From: Bacteroidales bacterium
GTDB taxonomy: Bacteria; Planctomycetota; Planctomycetia; Gemmatales; Gemmataceae
Assembly (NCBI GenBank): GCA_026931725.1
Contig: JAIXLE010000094.1
Span: 1-64,000, forward strand
Direction: 5' to 3'
DNA: 64,000 nucleotides
How positions within the stretch are numbered: the first letter of the stretch is position 1; each line of letters starts with the position of its first letter. Below, piece after piece: positions 17,311 to 25,732 of the stretch. Under the pieces are notes generated by a model that searched no databases, was not told where the DNA came from, and saw only the letters and a list, made by a program, of their open reading frames with translations. The position numbers and the translations under genes were made by a program.

Positions 17311-18399
17311 TCACCTCGTCGGTACATGTGGCAATTCGGAGCGTACCGCATCGAGGCCGCGCGGCTGTTTCGGCTTGGCTCGTTCTCGTATTGCGTCTGC
17401 TTCCGCTGCGAGTGCCTCATTGCCTTGGGGAAAAAATCCATACAATGTTCGCAGTGAGCGAGCGTAGTGCGGATGATCCGAACCCAACGACGATTTGTAG
17501 AAAGTCACCGCACGTTTCAACGATTCCTGTGCAGTGGGATCATCGAGAGCGGCTTCGGTTCGCCCGATCAGCCACCAGATATAAGCGAATTTCGTCGGAT
17601 TCGGGTCCGGGCGAGTCTGTTCGTACAGAAGAGCATACGCCAGCGAGTCCGCGGCCGCCCGATACTCATGGTTCGCCAATAGCATTTCTCCTTTCGGAAG
17701 ATGAACCAACTTCGGATGCCAAGACTTGGCAACAGGCTCAAACGCCTTGCGGGCTTTCTCGGGCTGATTCGTCTCTAGATACAACGGTATCAGCCATCGG
17801 TGGTATTGTGCGAATTCATCAGCGGTTGGCCGTCCCGGCAGTGTTCGCAATATTGCCAAATTTTCTTGAATGCATATTTCAGAATCGGCAAATCGACCGG
17901 CTTCGCGGTAGAGCACCGCAAAGCGTTGCCACAGACCCGCTAACTCGGAAACGGTCGAATCAGGAGATCGGCCTCGACAGAGAATCACTCGTAATTGCTC
18001 GGCACGGCGGTAATCTCCGGTGCCGATACACGCGATTCCGAGGTTTTCCACAGTAGTTATTGAGTATCGATGATACCGTCCGAGAACTTTGACCCGGATC
18101 GCATCCGCTTTTTCCAAGTTCTGGACGGCTTCCTGATACTTCCCACGAATGATCTGCGCACCTCCAAGGCTATTTAACTCATTCGCAAAATCGAGTTCAC
18201 GCAATGGGTCGTTAGCGAGCCGATCGGCCAACCGCTGGTGTATTTTCTCCATTTTGAGGAAGTCACCAGTCCACATCGCTTGAGTGGCGGCATTCTCTTC
18301 AGCCGTCCCGCCACTCACGGTCACGGTGAATGGCGATGGCTCAGAGTGTGCCATCAGGGCAACAGACGCGATCAGGTGATATGGAAATACGATTAACAC
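17311..18399 (-). CDS. Exported TPR-repeat protein
   Basis: This 362-residue protein has a hydrophobic N terminus ('VLIVFPYHLIASVALMAHS') that looks like a signal peptide. TPR-type helix pairs follow ('LDFANELNSLGGAQIIRGKYQEAVQNLEKA', 'VENLGIACIGTGDYRRAEQL', 'RFAVLYREAGRFADSEI', 'LYLETNQPEKARKAF', each shortened here to its core). The start is the GTG at 18399, because GGAGG stands 6 bases upstream; the longer frame to 18492 runs through a fragment of another gene. It resembles the upstream gene at 18493 in layout and the two are probably diverged duplicates. TPR proteins scaffold other proteins; the partner is unknown. Confidence 0.78.
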   Translation of the reverse strand: MLIVFPYHLIASVALMAHSEPSPFTVTVSGGTAEENAATQAMWTGDFLKMEKIHQRLADRLANDPLRELDFANELNSLGGAQIIRGKYQEAVQNLEKADAIRVKVLGRYHRYSITTVENLGIACIGTGDYRRAEQLRVILCRGRSPDSTVSELAGLWQRFAVLYREAGRFADSEICIQENLAILRTLPGRPTADEFAQYHRWLIPLYLETNQPEKARKAFEPVAKSWHPKLVHLPKGEMLLANHEYRAAADSLAYALLYEQTRPDPNPTKFAYIWWLIGRTEAALDDPTAQESLKRAVTFYKSSLGSDHPHYARSLRTLYGFFPQGNEALAAEADAIRERAKPKQPRGLDAVRSELPHVPTR

Positions 18400-18430
18400 C
18401 GAATCCCTCCAGGAAGCTGATTCAGTCGAA

Positions 18431-18487
18431 ATCGGGACGGGCAACCCTGCGAACCTGCGTGCGATTATGGCTCGGCTGGCCACCGCA
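18431..18487 (+). pseudogene. Fragment of the ADP-ribosylglycohydrolase gene
   Basis: These 57 bases match 22683-22738, an internal stretch of the ADP-ribosylglycohydrolase gene (codons about 99-117), with four substitutions and one single-base insertion. The insertion breaks the frame, so it is a remnant. It fills most of the gap between the two TPR genes and is in the same orientation as the intact gene. Confidence 0.8.
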
Positions 18488-18492
18488 GTCAC

Positions 18493-19521
18493 TCATTCGT
18501 CGGTGAACACAGCGATTCCGGCGAACTTGGCACTGGCCCGTTCCTGGCGGATTTTGTCCCGCCGTCGAATCGCATCCTGGTCGCCGGGCACCAGTTGATG
18601 ATACACATCCAAGGCATCGGCTACGTAAGGATGGGACGGAGACAGGCAATCCGCAGGCATCGTCAAGACTGTACGGATGTCAGACAAAGCCTCTTCCTTC
18701 CGCCCCAGACCAATTAACGCTTGTGCCCGTGTAATCAGCATCGGAGCAATGACCACCGCGTCAGGATAGCGTTGTTCTAATTGTGTTTTGAGTTCATGAC
18801 TCACAGCGGCCCGCGCGGCTTCGTACCGACCAGCAGCCAGATGGACTTGGCCGCTCAAGAACCCTTCGTAACGAAGTTTGCCCGGTTCATCCAAAAAGAC
18901 CCGCTGGCGTTCACACTCAGCAAATTCTCCTCTGGCAGCGGCAATCTGCGCAAGGAACAGATGCTGCCATTTTTTGAACGCCCGCGGGTCGTGGTGTTGG
19001 TCAACCTGGGTTAAGAGACGGGTTGCGCAGGCGACGGCATCATCATAACGACCGGCCGCCTGGTACAACCGCCGGAGGTCTTGGAGCAGTATGAATCGCT
19101 CCTTCTTCCTGTCTGGGTGCCCTTGAGACAATCGCCAGCACTTGCGAAATAGAACCTCAGACTCCTCAAATCGACCAACCGAGATGAGGTTCCGCGCCAG
19201 GTTCTCACAGGCTCTCGCCTCATCGCCTGTTTCTGGATGCTGGCAAGCGACGGCATAAGAACGCCGGAAGTGGGTTTCGGCCGCCGGGTAACGGTGCTGG
19301 ACCGCGAGTGAAACGCCGACCATAGCCAGGTAATTACAGTAATCGTGGCATCGGAGAGGATCGTTCTCGACAAGTTGGGCGGCTTCGAGCCAGAGACGCT
19401 CGGCCTTCTTGTGGTCCTGATCGAAGAATGCTTGAGATGCCCGCTCCGCCACCTCGTTGGTGTCGGCGGGGCTTCGCGGGTCGGCGATAATTACGAGGGA
19501 TAGTGCGAGTAAGGTGTGCAT
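18493..19521 (-). CDS. Exported TPR-repeat protein
   Basis: This 342-residue protein starts with a short hydrophobic segment ('MHTLLALSLVIIADP') that may be a signal peptide. At least four TPR-like units follow ('AFFDQDHKKAERLWLEAAQL', 'VSLAVQHRYPAAETHFRRSY', 'LRRLYQAAGRYDDAVACATRL', 'AQALIGLGRKEEALSDIRTV', cores only). The ATG at 19521 has AAGGAG about 7 bases upstream. It ends 93 bases before the start of its paralogue at 18399, with a gene fragment between them. No enzymatic motif is visible. Confidence 0.78.
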   Translation of the reverse strand: MHTLLALSLVIIADPRSPADTNEVAERASQAFFDQDHKKAERLWLEAAQLVENDPLRCHDYCNYLAMVGVSLAVQHRYPAAETHFRRSYAVACQHPETGDEARACENLARNLISVGRFEESEVLFRKCWRLSQGHPDRKKERFILLQDLRRLYQAAGRYDDAVACATRLLTQVDQHHDPRAFKKWQHLFLAQIAAARGEFAECERQRVFLDEPGKLRYEGFLSGQVHLAAGRYEAARAAVSHELKTQLEQRYPDAVVIAPMLITRAQALIGLGRKEEALSDIRTVLTMPADCLSPSHPYVADALDVYHQLVPGDQDAIRRRDKIRQERASAKFAGIAVFTDE

Positions 19522-19602
19522 CCGTGCTCCTTGTTAGTGGATAGTATTCGGCGGCATGGTACACATACACTCCAGGCCGCATTGAGTAGACTCCCCTGAA
19601 AC

Positions 19603-19899
19603 TTAGAAGAATATTCCAAATCTTGCCTGAATGTTATAGTTGGAGAATCTGCCGCCTATCGATTGATTGCCTTCGGCCAGGATTTCGAGGTAGCCCTGGA
19701 GGGGTGGCAGGTTTCGGTATCCCTTCTCAAACAGGTACGAACCACCCACACGCCAGGTCTTGTTTTCCTCGTCGAAATTCGTGAATAGGGTGACACCGTC
19801 CTTGCTGTAATCCACACCCGCCTTAACTCCAGTGGCGGTGTCGTAAATTGCTGTGACCTTAAGTCCTTCGACAGGACGGAGATCCAGACCCGCTGTCAA
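19603..19899 (-). pseudogene. C-terminal fragment of a beta-barrel outer-membrane-like protein
   Basis: The open frame of 98 codons has alternating polar and hydrophobic strands ('LKVTAIYDTATGVKAGVDY', 'VTLFTNFDEENKTWRVGGSYLF', 'NIQARFGIFF') and ends in Phe, which is typical of the last strands of outer-membrane barrels. There is no ATG: the only start is a TTG at 19899, 15 bases after an in-frame stop. A normal barrel would be several hundred residues, so this reads as a 5'-deleted gene. Whether it is still translated is unknown. Confidence 0.55.
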
Positions 19900-19936
19900 C
19901 TCTCCAGATCACGTAAATGACAATACTGCTGGCGAT

Positions 19937-20620
19937 TTATGGAGAAGGCGGCTTGGACATATCGAAGTCGGCCAGATATTCATGGATATTCGACCGAACC
20001 TCAATGAATTGATGTCGCGCACCATAATCAGCATGACAGGCTATCACCTCATACTTGCCAACTGGCAAACTAGTCTCGAGCCGATACGTGCCCATGCCTC
20101 CGGTCGATACGCGATCATTACCGGGAATTACAGTAACGTAACCGCGAAAAGCCGGATGGATTGAGCACCTGACAGTGACAAGTGGTGTCGACTTTTCGAA
20201 CCGTTTAAGTTGTCGCTTAGGATCTGACGGGGCAGTACGGCCAATGGCCTTTTCGGCTGGCGAATGAAACGTCAGGGCATACGGCTCATCGCCTGAAATT
20301 GTGAATACAGCGGACTGACCGGCCAAGACGATCGCATGACGGGGTATCATCTTGCCGTCATTGATTACAATGTCTATCGGTTTGGGTACAGGGCCGACCT
20401 CTATCGGATCACGATTCACATATACCACTGTATCAGCAACGGGGGAAGGGAGTCCAGTTTGCTTACCGGGGGATCCGACAATGGTCCCTCGGATGATAGA
20501 CCAGGTCGTTGTGGTATCAGAATTCTTAAGCAATAAAGGTGGCTTGTCGGAACACAATCCAGGAGCCACGATTGCAAAAGAGAACAGGATACTTGCAGGC
20601 ATGGCAACAATAGATTTCAT
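19937..20620 (-). CDS. Exported cupredoxin-like protein
   Basis: This 227-residue exported protein has a signal peptide at residues 1-23 ('SIVAMPASILFSFAIVAPGLC'-like). Its core resembles plastocyanin/azurin-type cupredoxins of the methylamine-utilisation class: 'IVINDGKMIPRHAIVLAGQ', 'ALTFHSPAEKAIG' with one possible His ligand, and 'VRCSIHPAFRGYVTVIP' with Cys and His in the usual C-x-x-H spacing. A Met ligand is not evident, so copper binding is uncertain. The start ATG shares one base with the stop of the upstream gene (TAATG), so translation is coupled. GGGAG lies 8 bases upstream. Confidence 0.75.
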   Translation of the reverse strand: MKSIVAMPASILFSFAIVAPGLCSDKPPLLLKNSDTTTTWSIIRGTIVGSPGKQTGLPSPVADTVVYVNRDPIEVGPVPKPIDIVINDGKMIPRHAIVLAGQSAVFTISGDEPYALTFHSPAEKAIGRTAPSDPKRQLKRFEKSTPLVTVRCSIHPAFRGYVTVIPGNDRVSTGGMGTYRLETSLPVGKYEVIACHADYGARHQFIEVRSNIHEYLADFDMSKPPSP

Positions 20621-21987
20621 TACATCATCTCCCTAGCATAGTATTCTGGGGTGCCAAATACGGCAACACGTGGGTGGTCGATAAGAGTAACGGCATAGGG
20701 CTCAGCGGCGTTCAGTTTTTGGAGGACGTAGACTCCGCCGTTCTCGTTTTTACCTAAAACGATGGCCGCGTGTGCATACTTGTTAGTGGATTGCTTGAAT
20801 AGGGCTACGGCCCCGAAACTGGGCGTGTCTGACTTCATTCCGCCTCCGGTCAATGTTTTTATCAATCCCATCTCAGGGACAAGCGTGCGGACCGAATCAT
20901 AGCGCGGATCAGGGAGATACTGTTGAAAAGGATTGTAAACCCTCGCTTCGTCGTCAATTGCTCCGGCGACTGGTTCTGAAGTGAGTGCAGCCATGCCGAA
21001 GTCGTATGCGGTCGCACCATTCGGAAGTTCAACGCCGATCGCCAACCCAACGAAGCCGTAACAATTCTGCCACCCAAATTTGTTGGATGAATACTTCCCG
21101 GTTAATTGTTGCCCATCGTCCCCAAAGCTATTTCCTTGAAGCCAATTCACTCCACTATTGCCTACAGTCTTACCTTGAGGGACGTTATTCGGTCCGCCTG
21201 GGGTATATTCAACAACCTGCCTCAGCTCTTCATAACTCATTTGTTGCTGACGAACCAAAACTTCTTGTACAGATGAGGAGAATAGACTCGAGATATTTAG
21301 ACTAAAATCTTTGGGCAAAGCAACATCTACGGATTGTATGGACTGTGCGGCGGCTAATTCGAGCAAACGTTCTTTGTCGTAGCCTTGGTTTACTAGGGTT
21401 TGTAGCGTATCCCCTTCGGCAGCTTTAGCATATATTTTACCATCCTCAGCGAGGCCCCATGTCCAGTTTCCGAGTGCAACCTTCGCCGTCACCTGCACAT
21501 TATCCAATCCCCAGCTTTCATCGCCGAGTCCCTGGAGCCCGCTGCCGGCGAATTGGAAGTTCGCAGTCGTGGCGATGTGCGGGACCGTGAATGTCAGCCG
21601 ATAGACAGAACTCATATCCTCGTAGCGCTGGAACTCCGCACGCCAAGTATTATAACCCAATGTGCCGGCTTCCGTCGCACCGGTGAATCCCGGATACAGC
21701 CCCGGCGGAGCACCAACACCGCCATAAGTCTGCTGGTGGTTGGTGTGCCCAGCATTGGCTTCAGTACGATTAGCAAAAGTATTGCTCACCAGCGTTTGAC
21801 CATCAAGCTTAGCGGTAAATGTGTCCGTGCCCCAACCGCCAGGATCGGTGCCATCCCAGGTACGCAAGAGATACAGGTCGAATTCGATCGTGAGCGCAGT
21901 GTGACTGGATAGGTCCGTGAGGTTCAGATTGACCGCCTGGTTACCGAAGTCGCCCAGGAAGCTGCGTCCAGTCGGCGTAACCGCCAT
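20620..21987 (-). CDS. Beta-sandwich/LysM-like/NlpC-P60-like protein, 5' truncated
   Basis: The frame runs back to 22407, but homologous-looking sequence starts near 22000. The N part ('FLGDFGNQAVNLNLTDLSSHTAL' and 'GDESWGLDNVQV' about 120 residues later) matches the beta-sandwich domain common in planctomycete secreted proteins. A LysM-like stretch follows ('AEGDTLQTLVNQGYDKERLLEL', core only). The last 200 residues show an NlpC/P60-like pattern: 'WQNCYGFVGLAIG' with the putative Cys nucleophile and 'KYAHAAIVLGKNENGG' with the putative His. No signal peptide is left, so it is probably the 3' part of a much larger cell-surface gene. The ATG at 21987 is only the first plausible start. Base composition is more AT-rich than its neighbours. 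Confidence 0.55.
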   Translation of the reverse strand: MAVTPTGRSFLGDFGNQAVNLNLTDLSSHTALTIEFDLYLLRTWDGTDPGGWGTDTFTAKLDGQTLVSNTFANRTEANAGHTNHQQTYGGVGAPPGLYPGFTGATEAGTLGYNTWRAEFQRYEDMSSVYRLTFTVPHIATTANFQFAGSGLQGLGDESWGLDNVQVTAKVALGNWTWGLAEDGKIYAKAAEGDTLQTLVNQGYDKERLLELAAAQSIQSVDVALPKDFSLNISSLFSSSVQEVLVRQQQMSYEELRQVVEYTPGGPNNVPQGKTVGNSGVNWLQGNSFGDDGQQLTGKYSSNKFGWQNCYGFVGLAIGVELPNGATAYDFGMAALTSEPVAGAIDDEARVYNPFQQYLPDPRYDSVRTLVPEMGLIKTLTGGGMKSDTPSFGAVALFKQSTNKYAHAAIVLGKNENGGVYVLQKLNAAEPYAVTLIDHPRVAVFGTPEYYAREMM

Positions 21988-22069
21988 CTTCGCGGACGAC
22001 CAACCACTGATACACGCACCCAGTGAGGCTGTCCAATTTTGAGAGGGAGGAACGGAACCGGAGAGGAAC

Positions 22070-22097
22070 ACAACCGGGGACGATCGTCCCCGGTTGT
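22070..22097. repeat. REP-like palindrome, copy 1
   Basis: This is a perfect 28-bp palindrome with the half-site ACAACCGGGGACGA. On the minus strand it is followed by GTTCCTCT after the shared TTGT, the same tail as copy 3 at 49126. It marks the point where recognisable sequence of the truncated NlpC-like gene stops. Confidence 0.85.
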
Positions 22098-22222
22098 CCG
22101 ACAAGTGTAGATTTTGAGACACCCACATCGGGTTTGTGTATGAGGTCCGAACCGCTCTCGAAATCGTTCTGGCAAACAAGGTCGCGTGTGGAATTTCCCT
22201 CCAAATCCCGTCACGCCGCCGA

Positions 22223-22366
22223 CGAATTCTTACACGTTCTGGATTGCCGATGGCGGTGCGTCCGGTCACAATGACCGCGACATTTCTCGGGCATTTTCTG
22301 GAGAGGGACACACTTATGGGGTTCTGGGATCGCATCACCGGCGCGTTCATCGACATTGACCCGTAA
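22223..22366 (+). pseudogene. Copy of the SPFH gene leader and first codons
   Basis: Bases 22223-22358 match 51816-51952, the upstream region, ribosome site and first codons of the SPFH-GYF gene, at about 92 percent by eye (roughly ten substitutions and one inserted T). The copied ATG at 22316 keeps its GGAGAGG site and opens a 16-codon frame ('MGFWDRITGAFIDIDP') that stops at 22366, 22 bases before the ADP-ribosylglycohydrolase start. The copy may supply a promoter or a leader peptide to that gene. Confidence 0.85.
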
Positions 22367-22388
22367 CTCCGCGCATGGAGCTCGTGAC

Positions 22389-23507
22389 ATGACCGATGCC
22401 CAAACACCCCATGCGGATGCCATCATCGGTTGCCTGCTCGGACAAGCCGTCGGCGATATGATGGGGCTGCCGATGGAGAATCTTTCCCCTCGCCGGATCG
22501 CCCGTTTGTTCCCGTGTCTCGATCGTCCCCGGTTGCTCTTGGGTTACGGAATGGGTTCGGATGACACCGAACACGCCTGCATGACCGCTCAGGCTCTGTT
22601 GCGCTCGGGCGGGGATGTTCGCCGTTTTCGCCGATCCCTGGGCTGGCAACTGCGTTGGTGGTCGTTGGCATTACCCGCTGGGATCGGACGGGCAACCCTG
22701 CGAGCCTGCTTGCGATTATGGCTCGGGTGGTCACCGCAACGCAGCGGCGTTCGCTCCGCGGGAAACGGGCCGGCGATGCGAGCGGCCATCCTGTTTGTCA
22801 CCGCCAACCTCCCGCACGGAAACGCATCCTCCCCGTTGGAAGGCGACCCATCCGCAATCGGCGATTGTTCCGCCTGGTTAGCGGCTGCCACGGCGATCAC
22901 ACATACGCATCCCCAAGTATTCGCGGGTGTCCGGCTCATCGCGGGCGCGGCTCAGTGCGCGGCCCAGACTCGTGAACAACCATTCGATGCGAATACAGTG
23001 TTAGAAAGACTGGCCCATATTCCACAAATATCTGGCCACATTGCCGACAGCATGATGTCTATGACAAATGCCTATCATGCAGGATTGACGGTCGAAGAAT
23101 TCGTGATGCAGATGGGCTGGAACCGCGGCGTTTCAGGTTATGTGGCGCATACGGTTCCTGTGGCGCTTTATGCCTTTCTGCGCCACCCGGACGATTACCA
23201 AGCGGCCATCACCGCCATCATACGTTGTGGCGGCGATACGGATACCGTCGCGGCGATCACCGGAGCCCTGGTCGGTATCCGCGTCGGCAAAGCCGGTATC
23301 CCGGCCGCATGGCGCGCACGTTGGGTGGATTGGCCGCGTTCTCTCGCCCACATGGAATCCCTGGGTCACCAACTCGCCGCCAGAAGTTGGCAACACACTC
23401 CCCAACGCGGTGTGCCGTTCGCCGGTTGGGCGATTCCGTTTCGCAATCTCCTCTTTCTTGTTATCGTTCTCGGCCATGTTTTGCGCCGAGGACTGCCGCC
23501 ATACTGA
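22389..23507 (+). CDS. ADP-ribosylglycohydrolase family protein
   Basis: This 372-residue protein is of the ADP-ribosylglycohydrolase/DraG fold, which removes ADP-ribose from proteins or small molecules using two magnesium ions. Key motifs are 'GCLLGQAVGDMMGLP' at the N terminus, the first metal motif 'GSDDTEHACM' (about residue 56) and the second 'CGGDTDTVAAITGAL' (about residue 282). A hydrophobic tail ('LLFLVIVLGHVL') may anchor it. The ATG at 22389 has GGAG 9 bases upstream. Its 5' region is a captured SPFH leader, and part of its coding sequence recurs at 18431. Confidence 0.9.
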   Translation: MTDAQTPHADAIIGCLLGQAVGDMMGLPMENLSPRRIARLFPCLDRPRLLLGYGMGSDDTEHACMTAQALLRSGGDVRRFRRSLGWQLRWWSLALPAGIGRATLRACLRLWLGWSPQRSGVRSAGNGPAMRAAILFVTANLPHGNASSPLEGDPSAIGDCSAWLAAATAITHTHPQVFAGVRLIAGAAQCAAQTREQPFDANTVLERLAHIPQISGHIADSMMSMTNAYHAGLTVEEFVMQMGWNRGVSGYVAHTVPVALYAFLRHPDDYQAAITAIIRCGGDTDTVAAITGALVGIRVGKAGIPAAWRARWVDWPRSLAHMESLGHQLAARSWQHTPQRGVPFAGWAIPFRNLLFLVIVLGHVLRRGLPPY

Positions 23508-23669
23508 ATTTCTCCCCATCTTCCCAAAATCGCATTGGACACAAACCGAGGCACTGGCCGCATGAGGGCATGTCGAGTCGCGCACTCGCGGTTGACGTGA
23601 TCCCTGGACTCTCGCACAATACGCCGCGGACCCGGCCAAAGCGGGCGGGGGAACGAGCGGGAGAACAGC

Positions 23670-24734
23670 GTGGCGCAATCGTCTGGTGGCTGGAAGAATC
23701 TCGTCAAGTACGGCGTGGCGGTCACTCTGCTCGGATTGATGATCGGGCTGAACTGGAGCGGGTTGCAAAAACTCTTCAGCCAGACACCACATCTCGGCCC
23801 GTTCTTTCTCGCGGTGGGGATCTTTGTCATCTGCACGATCACGCAGTACTATCGTTGGTATCTGCTGGTGCGGGCATTGCACTTGCCATTCACGCTGCGG
23901 AACGCTTTTCGTTTGGGGCTCGTCGGCACCTTTTACAACACGTTCCTGCCTGGCTCCATCGGCGGGGACTTCGTGAAGGCGTTCTTCATCGCGCAGGGCC
24001 ACCCCGATCGGCGGGCGGCGGCCGTGGCGACCGTGTTCGCGGATCGGCTGTTCGGCTTGTTTGGCCTGCTCCTGTTTGCTGGGACGGTGGGCGGCGCATT
24101 CTGGGCGATGGGCGATGAAAAGATCGCCAGCAATGCGAAACTCCAGGGTGTTGTGACTGTCTGCGGCATTCTGGCTGGGGTGGCCACGGTGTCGTATGTG
24201 GCCCTCGGATTCTTGCCGTTGCGGCGGGCGCACCGTTTTGGTGATCGGCTCGCCAGTTTGCCGAAAGTCGGGCCGACCTTTCAGGAATTGTGGTACACCG
24301 TCTGGACCTATCGCCAGCGCCCCGGCACCGTGTTGGCGGCGGTCGGACTGTCGGCGATTGTGCATACCGGCTTCGTGCTGATCTTCTTCTTGGCCATTCA
24401 AGTCTTCCCGCCTGCGGACCCCGTTTTGTTGGCGACACTCCCCGAAGTATTCGTCGTCGCGCCGATTGGGTATATCGTGCAGGCGCTGATTCCTTTGCCG
24501 GGCGGGTTGGGTGGTGGCGAACTGACATTCGGCGGATTGTACGATCTGATCCGCCCCGGAGCCGCGGACATCGGCCTTGCCGGGCGGTTGACGATGCGAC
24601 TGGTCGAATGGTCGATCGGCTTGATGGGGTATCTGGCGTATCTGCGGATGCGGGATGAATTACCGATCGCGGCGGCGGAGGAAGCGGAAACTAGCGGAGC
24701 GCTCAACCCCACGCATCACACGGTCAGCATCTAA
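23670..24734 (+). CDS. Flippase-like integral membrane protein (LPG_synthase_TM/UPF0104)
   Basis: This 354-residue polytopic membrane protein resembles the transmembrane domain of lysylphosphatidylglycerol synthases and related putative lipid flippases. Landmarks are 'RWYLLVRALHLPFTLRNAFRL', 'FYNTFLPGSIGGDFVKAFF', 'VFADRLFGLFGLL' and 'PLPGGLGGGELTFGGLY' (cores only), about eight helices in all. The soluble aminoacyltransferase domain is missing, as in the stand-alone family. The start is the GTG at 23670 with GGGAG 6 bases upstream. The substrate is unknown. Confidence 0.88.
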   Translation: MAQSSGGWKNLVKYGVAVTLLGLMIGLNWSGLQKLFSQTPHLGPFFLAVGIFVICTITQYYRWYLLVRALHLPFTLRNAFRLGLVGTFYNTFLPGSIGGDFVKAFFIAQGHPDRRAAAVATVFADRLFGLFGLLLFAGTVGGAFWAMGDEKIASNAKLQGVVTVCGILAGVATVSYVALGFLPLRRAHRFGDRLASLPKVGPTFQELWYTVWTYRQRPGTVLAAVGLSAIVHTGFVLIFFLAIQVFPPADPVLLATLPEVFVVAPIGYIVQALIPLPGGLGGGELTFGGLYDLIRPGAADIGLAGRLTMRLVEWSIGLMGYLAYLRMRDELPIAAAEEAETSGALNPTHHTVSI

Positions 24735-24749
24735 AGTTTGCCATTGTTG

Positions 24750-24786
24750 CTCGTGTCACACCCGTCTCCGTGCCGGGGTGACACGA
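24750..24786. terminator. Hairpin between convergent genes
   Basis: CTCGTGTCAC...CCC pairs with GGG...GTGACACGAG with one bulged A and a loop of about 10 bases. It lies between the flippase-like gene and the convergent methyltransferase gene, overlapping the stop of the latter, and may end transcription in both directions. Confidence 0.65.
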
Positions 24787-25289
24787 GGATTCTCGGCATG
24801 GGCGGCGTGTTCCCAATCCAACAGACGGCGTTTGCGCTCCAGCCCCCACCGATAACCCCGCAGTGAGCCATCCGCGCCGACAACACGATGGCACGGAATC
24901 AGGAGTGAGACGGGGTTCGTCGCACAGGCTCGTGCGACCGCGCGAACCGCCGTGGGTGCCCCCAACCCGGCGGCCACCTGGGTGTAGGTGCGGGTTACTC
25001 CAGCCGGGATCGTTTGCAACGCGGCCCAAACCCGGTGTTGAAATGGAGTTCCGACAGGATCGAGTGCCAATTGGGGAAGCGGTTGCCGTTGGTCGAGTGC
25101 CTGGGTGATCGAGAGTAGGTCGCGTTGGAACGGGTTCGCAATATTCTCAGCGAGCGGAGCATGGGGAAACTCTTGCTGGAGCCAGGACTCCAGTTTGGCC
25201 GACTCATCGCCGAGAACCAGGGCGCATACCCCCTGATCCGTGGCCGCTAAAAGCAGGATGCCGAGTTCACAAGTCGCTGTGCCATACAT
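24756..25289 (-). CDS. ogt: Methylated-DNA--protein-cysteine S-methyltransferase
   Basis: This 177-residue suicide repair protein removes alkyl groups from O6-alkylguanine. The active-site loop 'LIPCHRVVGADGSLRGYRWG' (shown in part) carries the acceptor Cys in PCHR. The helix-turn-helix part is visible as 'TPFQHRVWAALQTIPAGVT' and 'PTAVRAVARACATNP'. The N-terminal half ('LGILLLAATDQGVCALVLGD') matches the Ogt/Ada C-terminal module. No Ada-type metal domain is present. The ATG at 25289 gives the usual Ogt length; the frame is open to 25409. Confidence 0.95.
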   Translation of the reverse strand: MYGTATCELGILLLAATDQGVCALVLGDESAKLESWLQQEFPHAPLAENIANPFQRDLLSITQALDQRQPLPQLALDPVGTPFQHRVWAALQTIPAGVTRTYTQVAAGLGAPTAVRAVARACATNPVSLLIPCHRVVGADGSLRGYRWGLERKRRLLDWEHAAHAENPRVTPARRRV

Positions 25290-25732
25290 AATCGGCCCGG
25301 TGGGTGCCGTGTGGCGCGTTGGAGAGGATGCAGCCAAGGAAATATCCTCCAGAATACCCACACGGACACCAAAACCGGGAGGCGCAACCGATCGTCGAAC
25401 CGGGAACACAGAACACAGTCAGAAACCGCAGAGCATCGTGGCCGGATCGAACTGTGAGATAGTCTAGATGGTCCGTCAACGGAAGCCGCGGCCAATTTCT
25501 CATGTTCCCGGAGCGGATGGCCGAATCTGAGGTGGTATCGCCGGGGTACGGGCATCGGGGTTCACCGTGTATCGGGCCGAAACCCCTTGGTACAATTGGA
25601 GATCGGTTTCGAGATCGAATTCGGTGAAAAATTTGTGACATCGGCTTTCTTTTGATTCCGTTATCGGTCAAGATGTCACGGTATATCTGGTCTACATTTC
25701 CATTCCCAGTTTCTCTGACTGGAGTCGGACCC
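25290..25732. other. Gene-free divergent promoter region
   Basis: The 443 bases between the divergent methyltransferase and DUF1559 genes hold no credible gene. An AT-richer section from about 25590 to 25690 with a short direct repeat (GAGATCG twice near 25600) probably contains the DUF1559 promoter. Confidence 0.5.

Noticed and set aside
19603-19899. Intact small outer-membrane protein
   Set aside because: There is no ATG or typical signal peptide, an in-frame stop lies just upstream, and the strands resemble only the end of a barrel.
16013-22388. Prophage or transposon as the source of the mosaic block
   Set aside because: No integrase, transposase, phage structural gene or terminal repeats bounding the whole block were found.
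22529-22543. Possible fourth copy of the REP-like palindrome (GATCGTCCCCGGTTG)
   Set aside because: It lies inside the ADP-ribosylglycohydrolase coding sequence, lacks the left half and the tail, and is explained by the codons for Asp-Arg-Pro-Arg-Leu.
23133-24401. 422-codon open frame on the minus strand
   Set aside because: It crosses two real plus-strand genes and has a charged, low-complexity translation with no family features.
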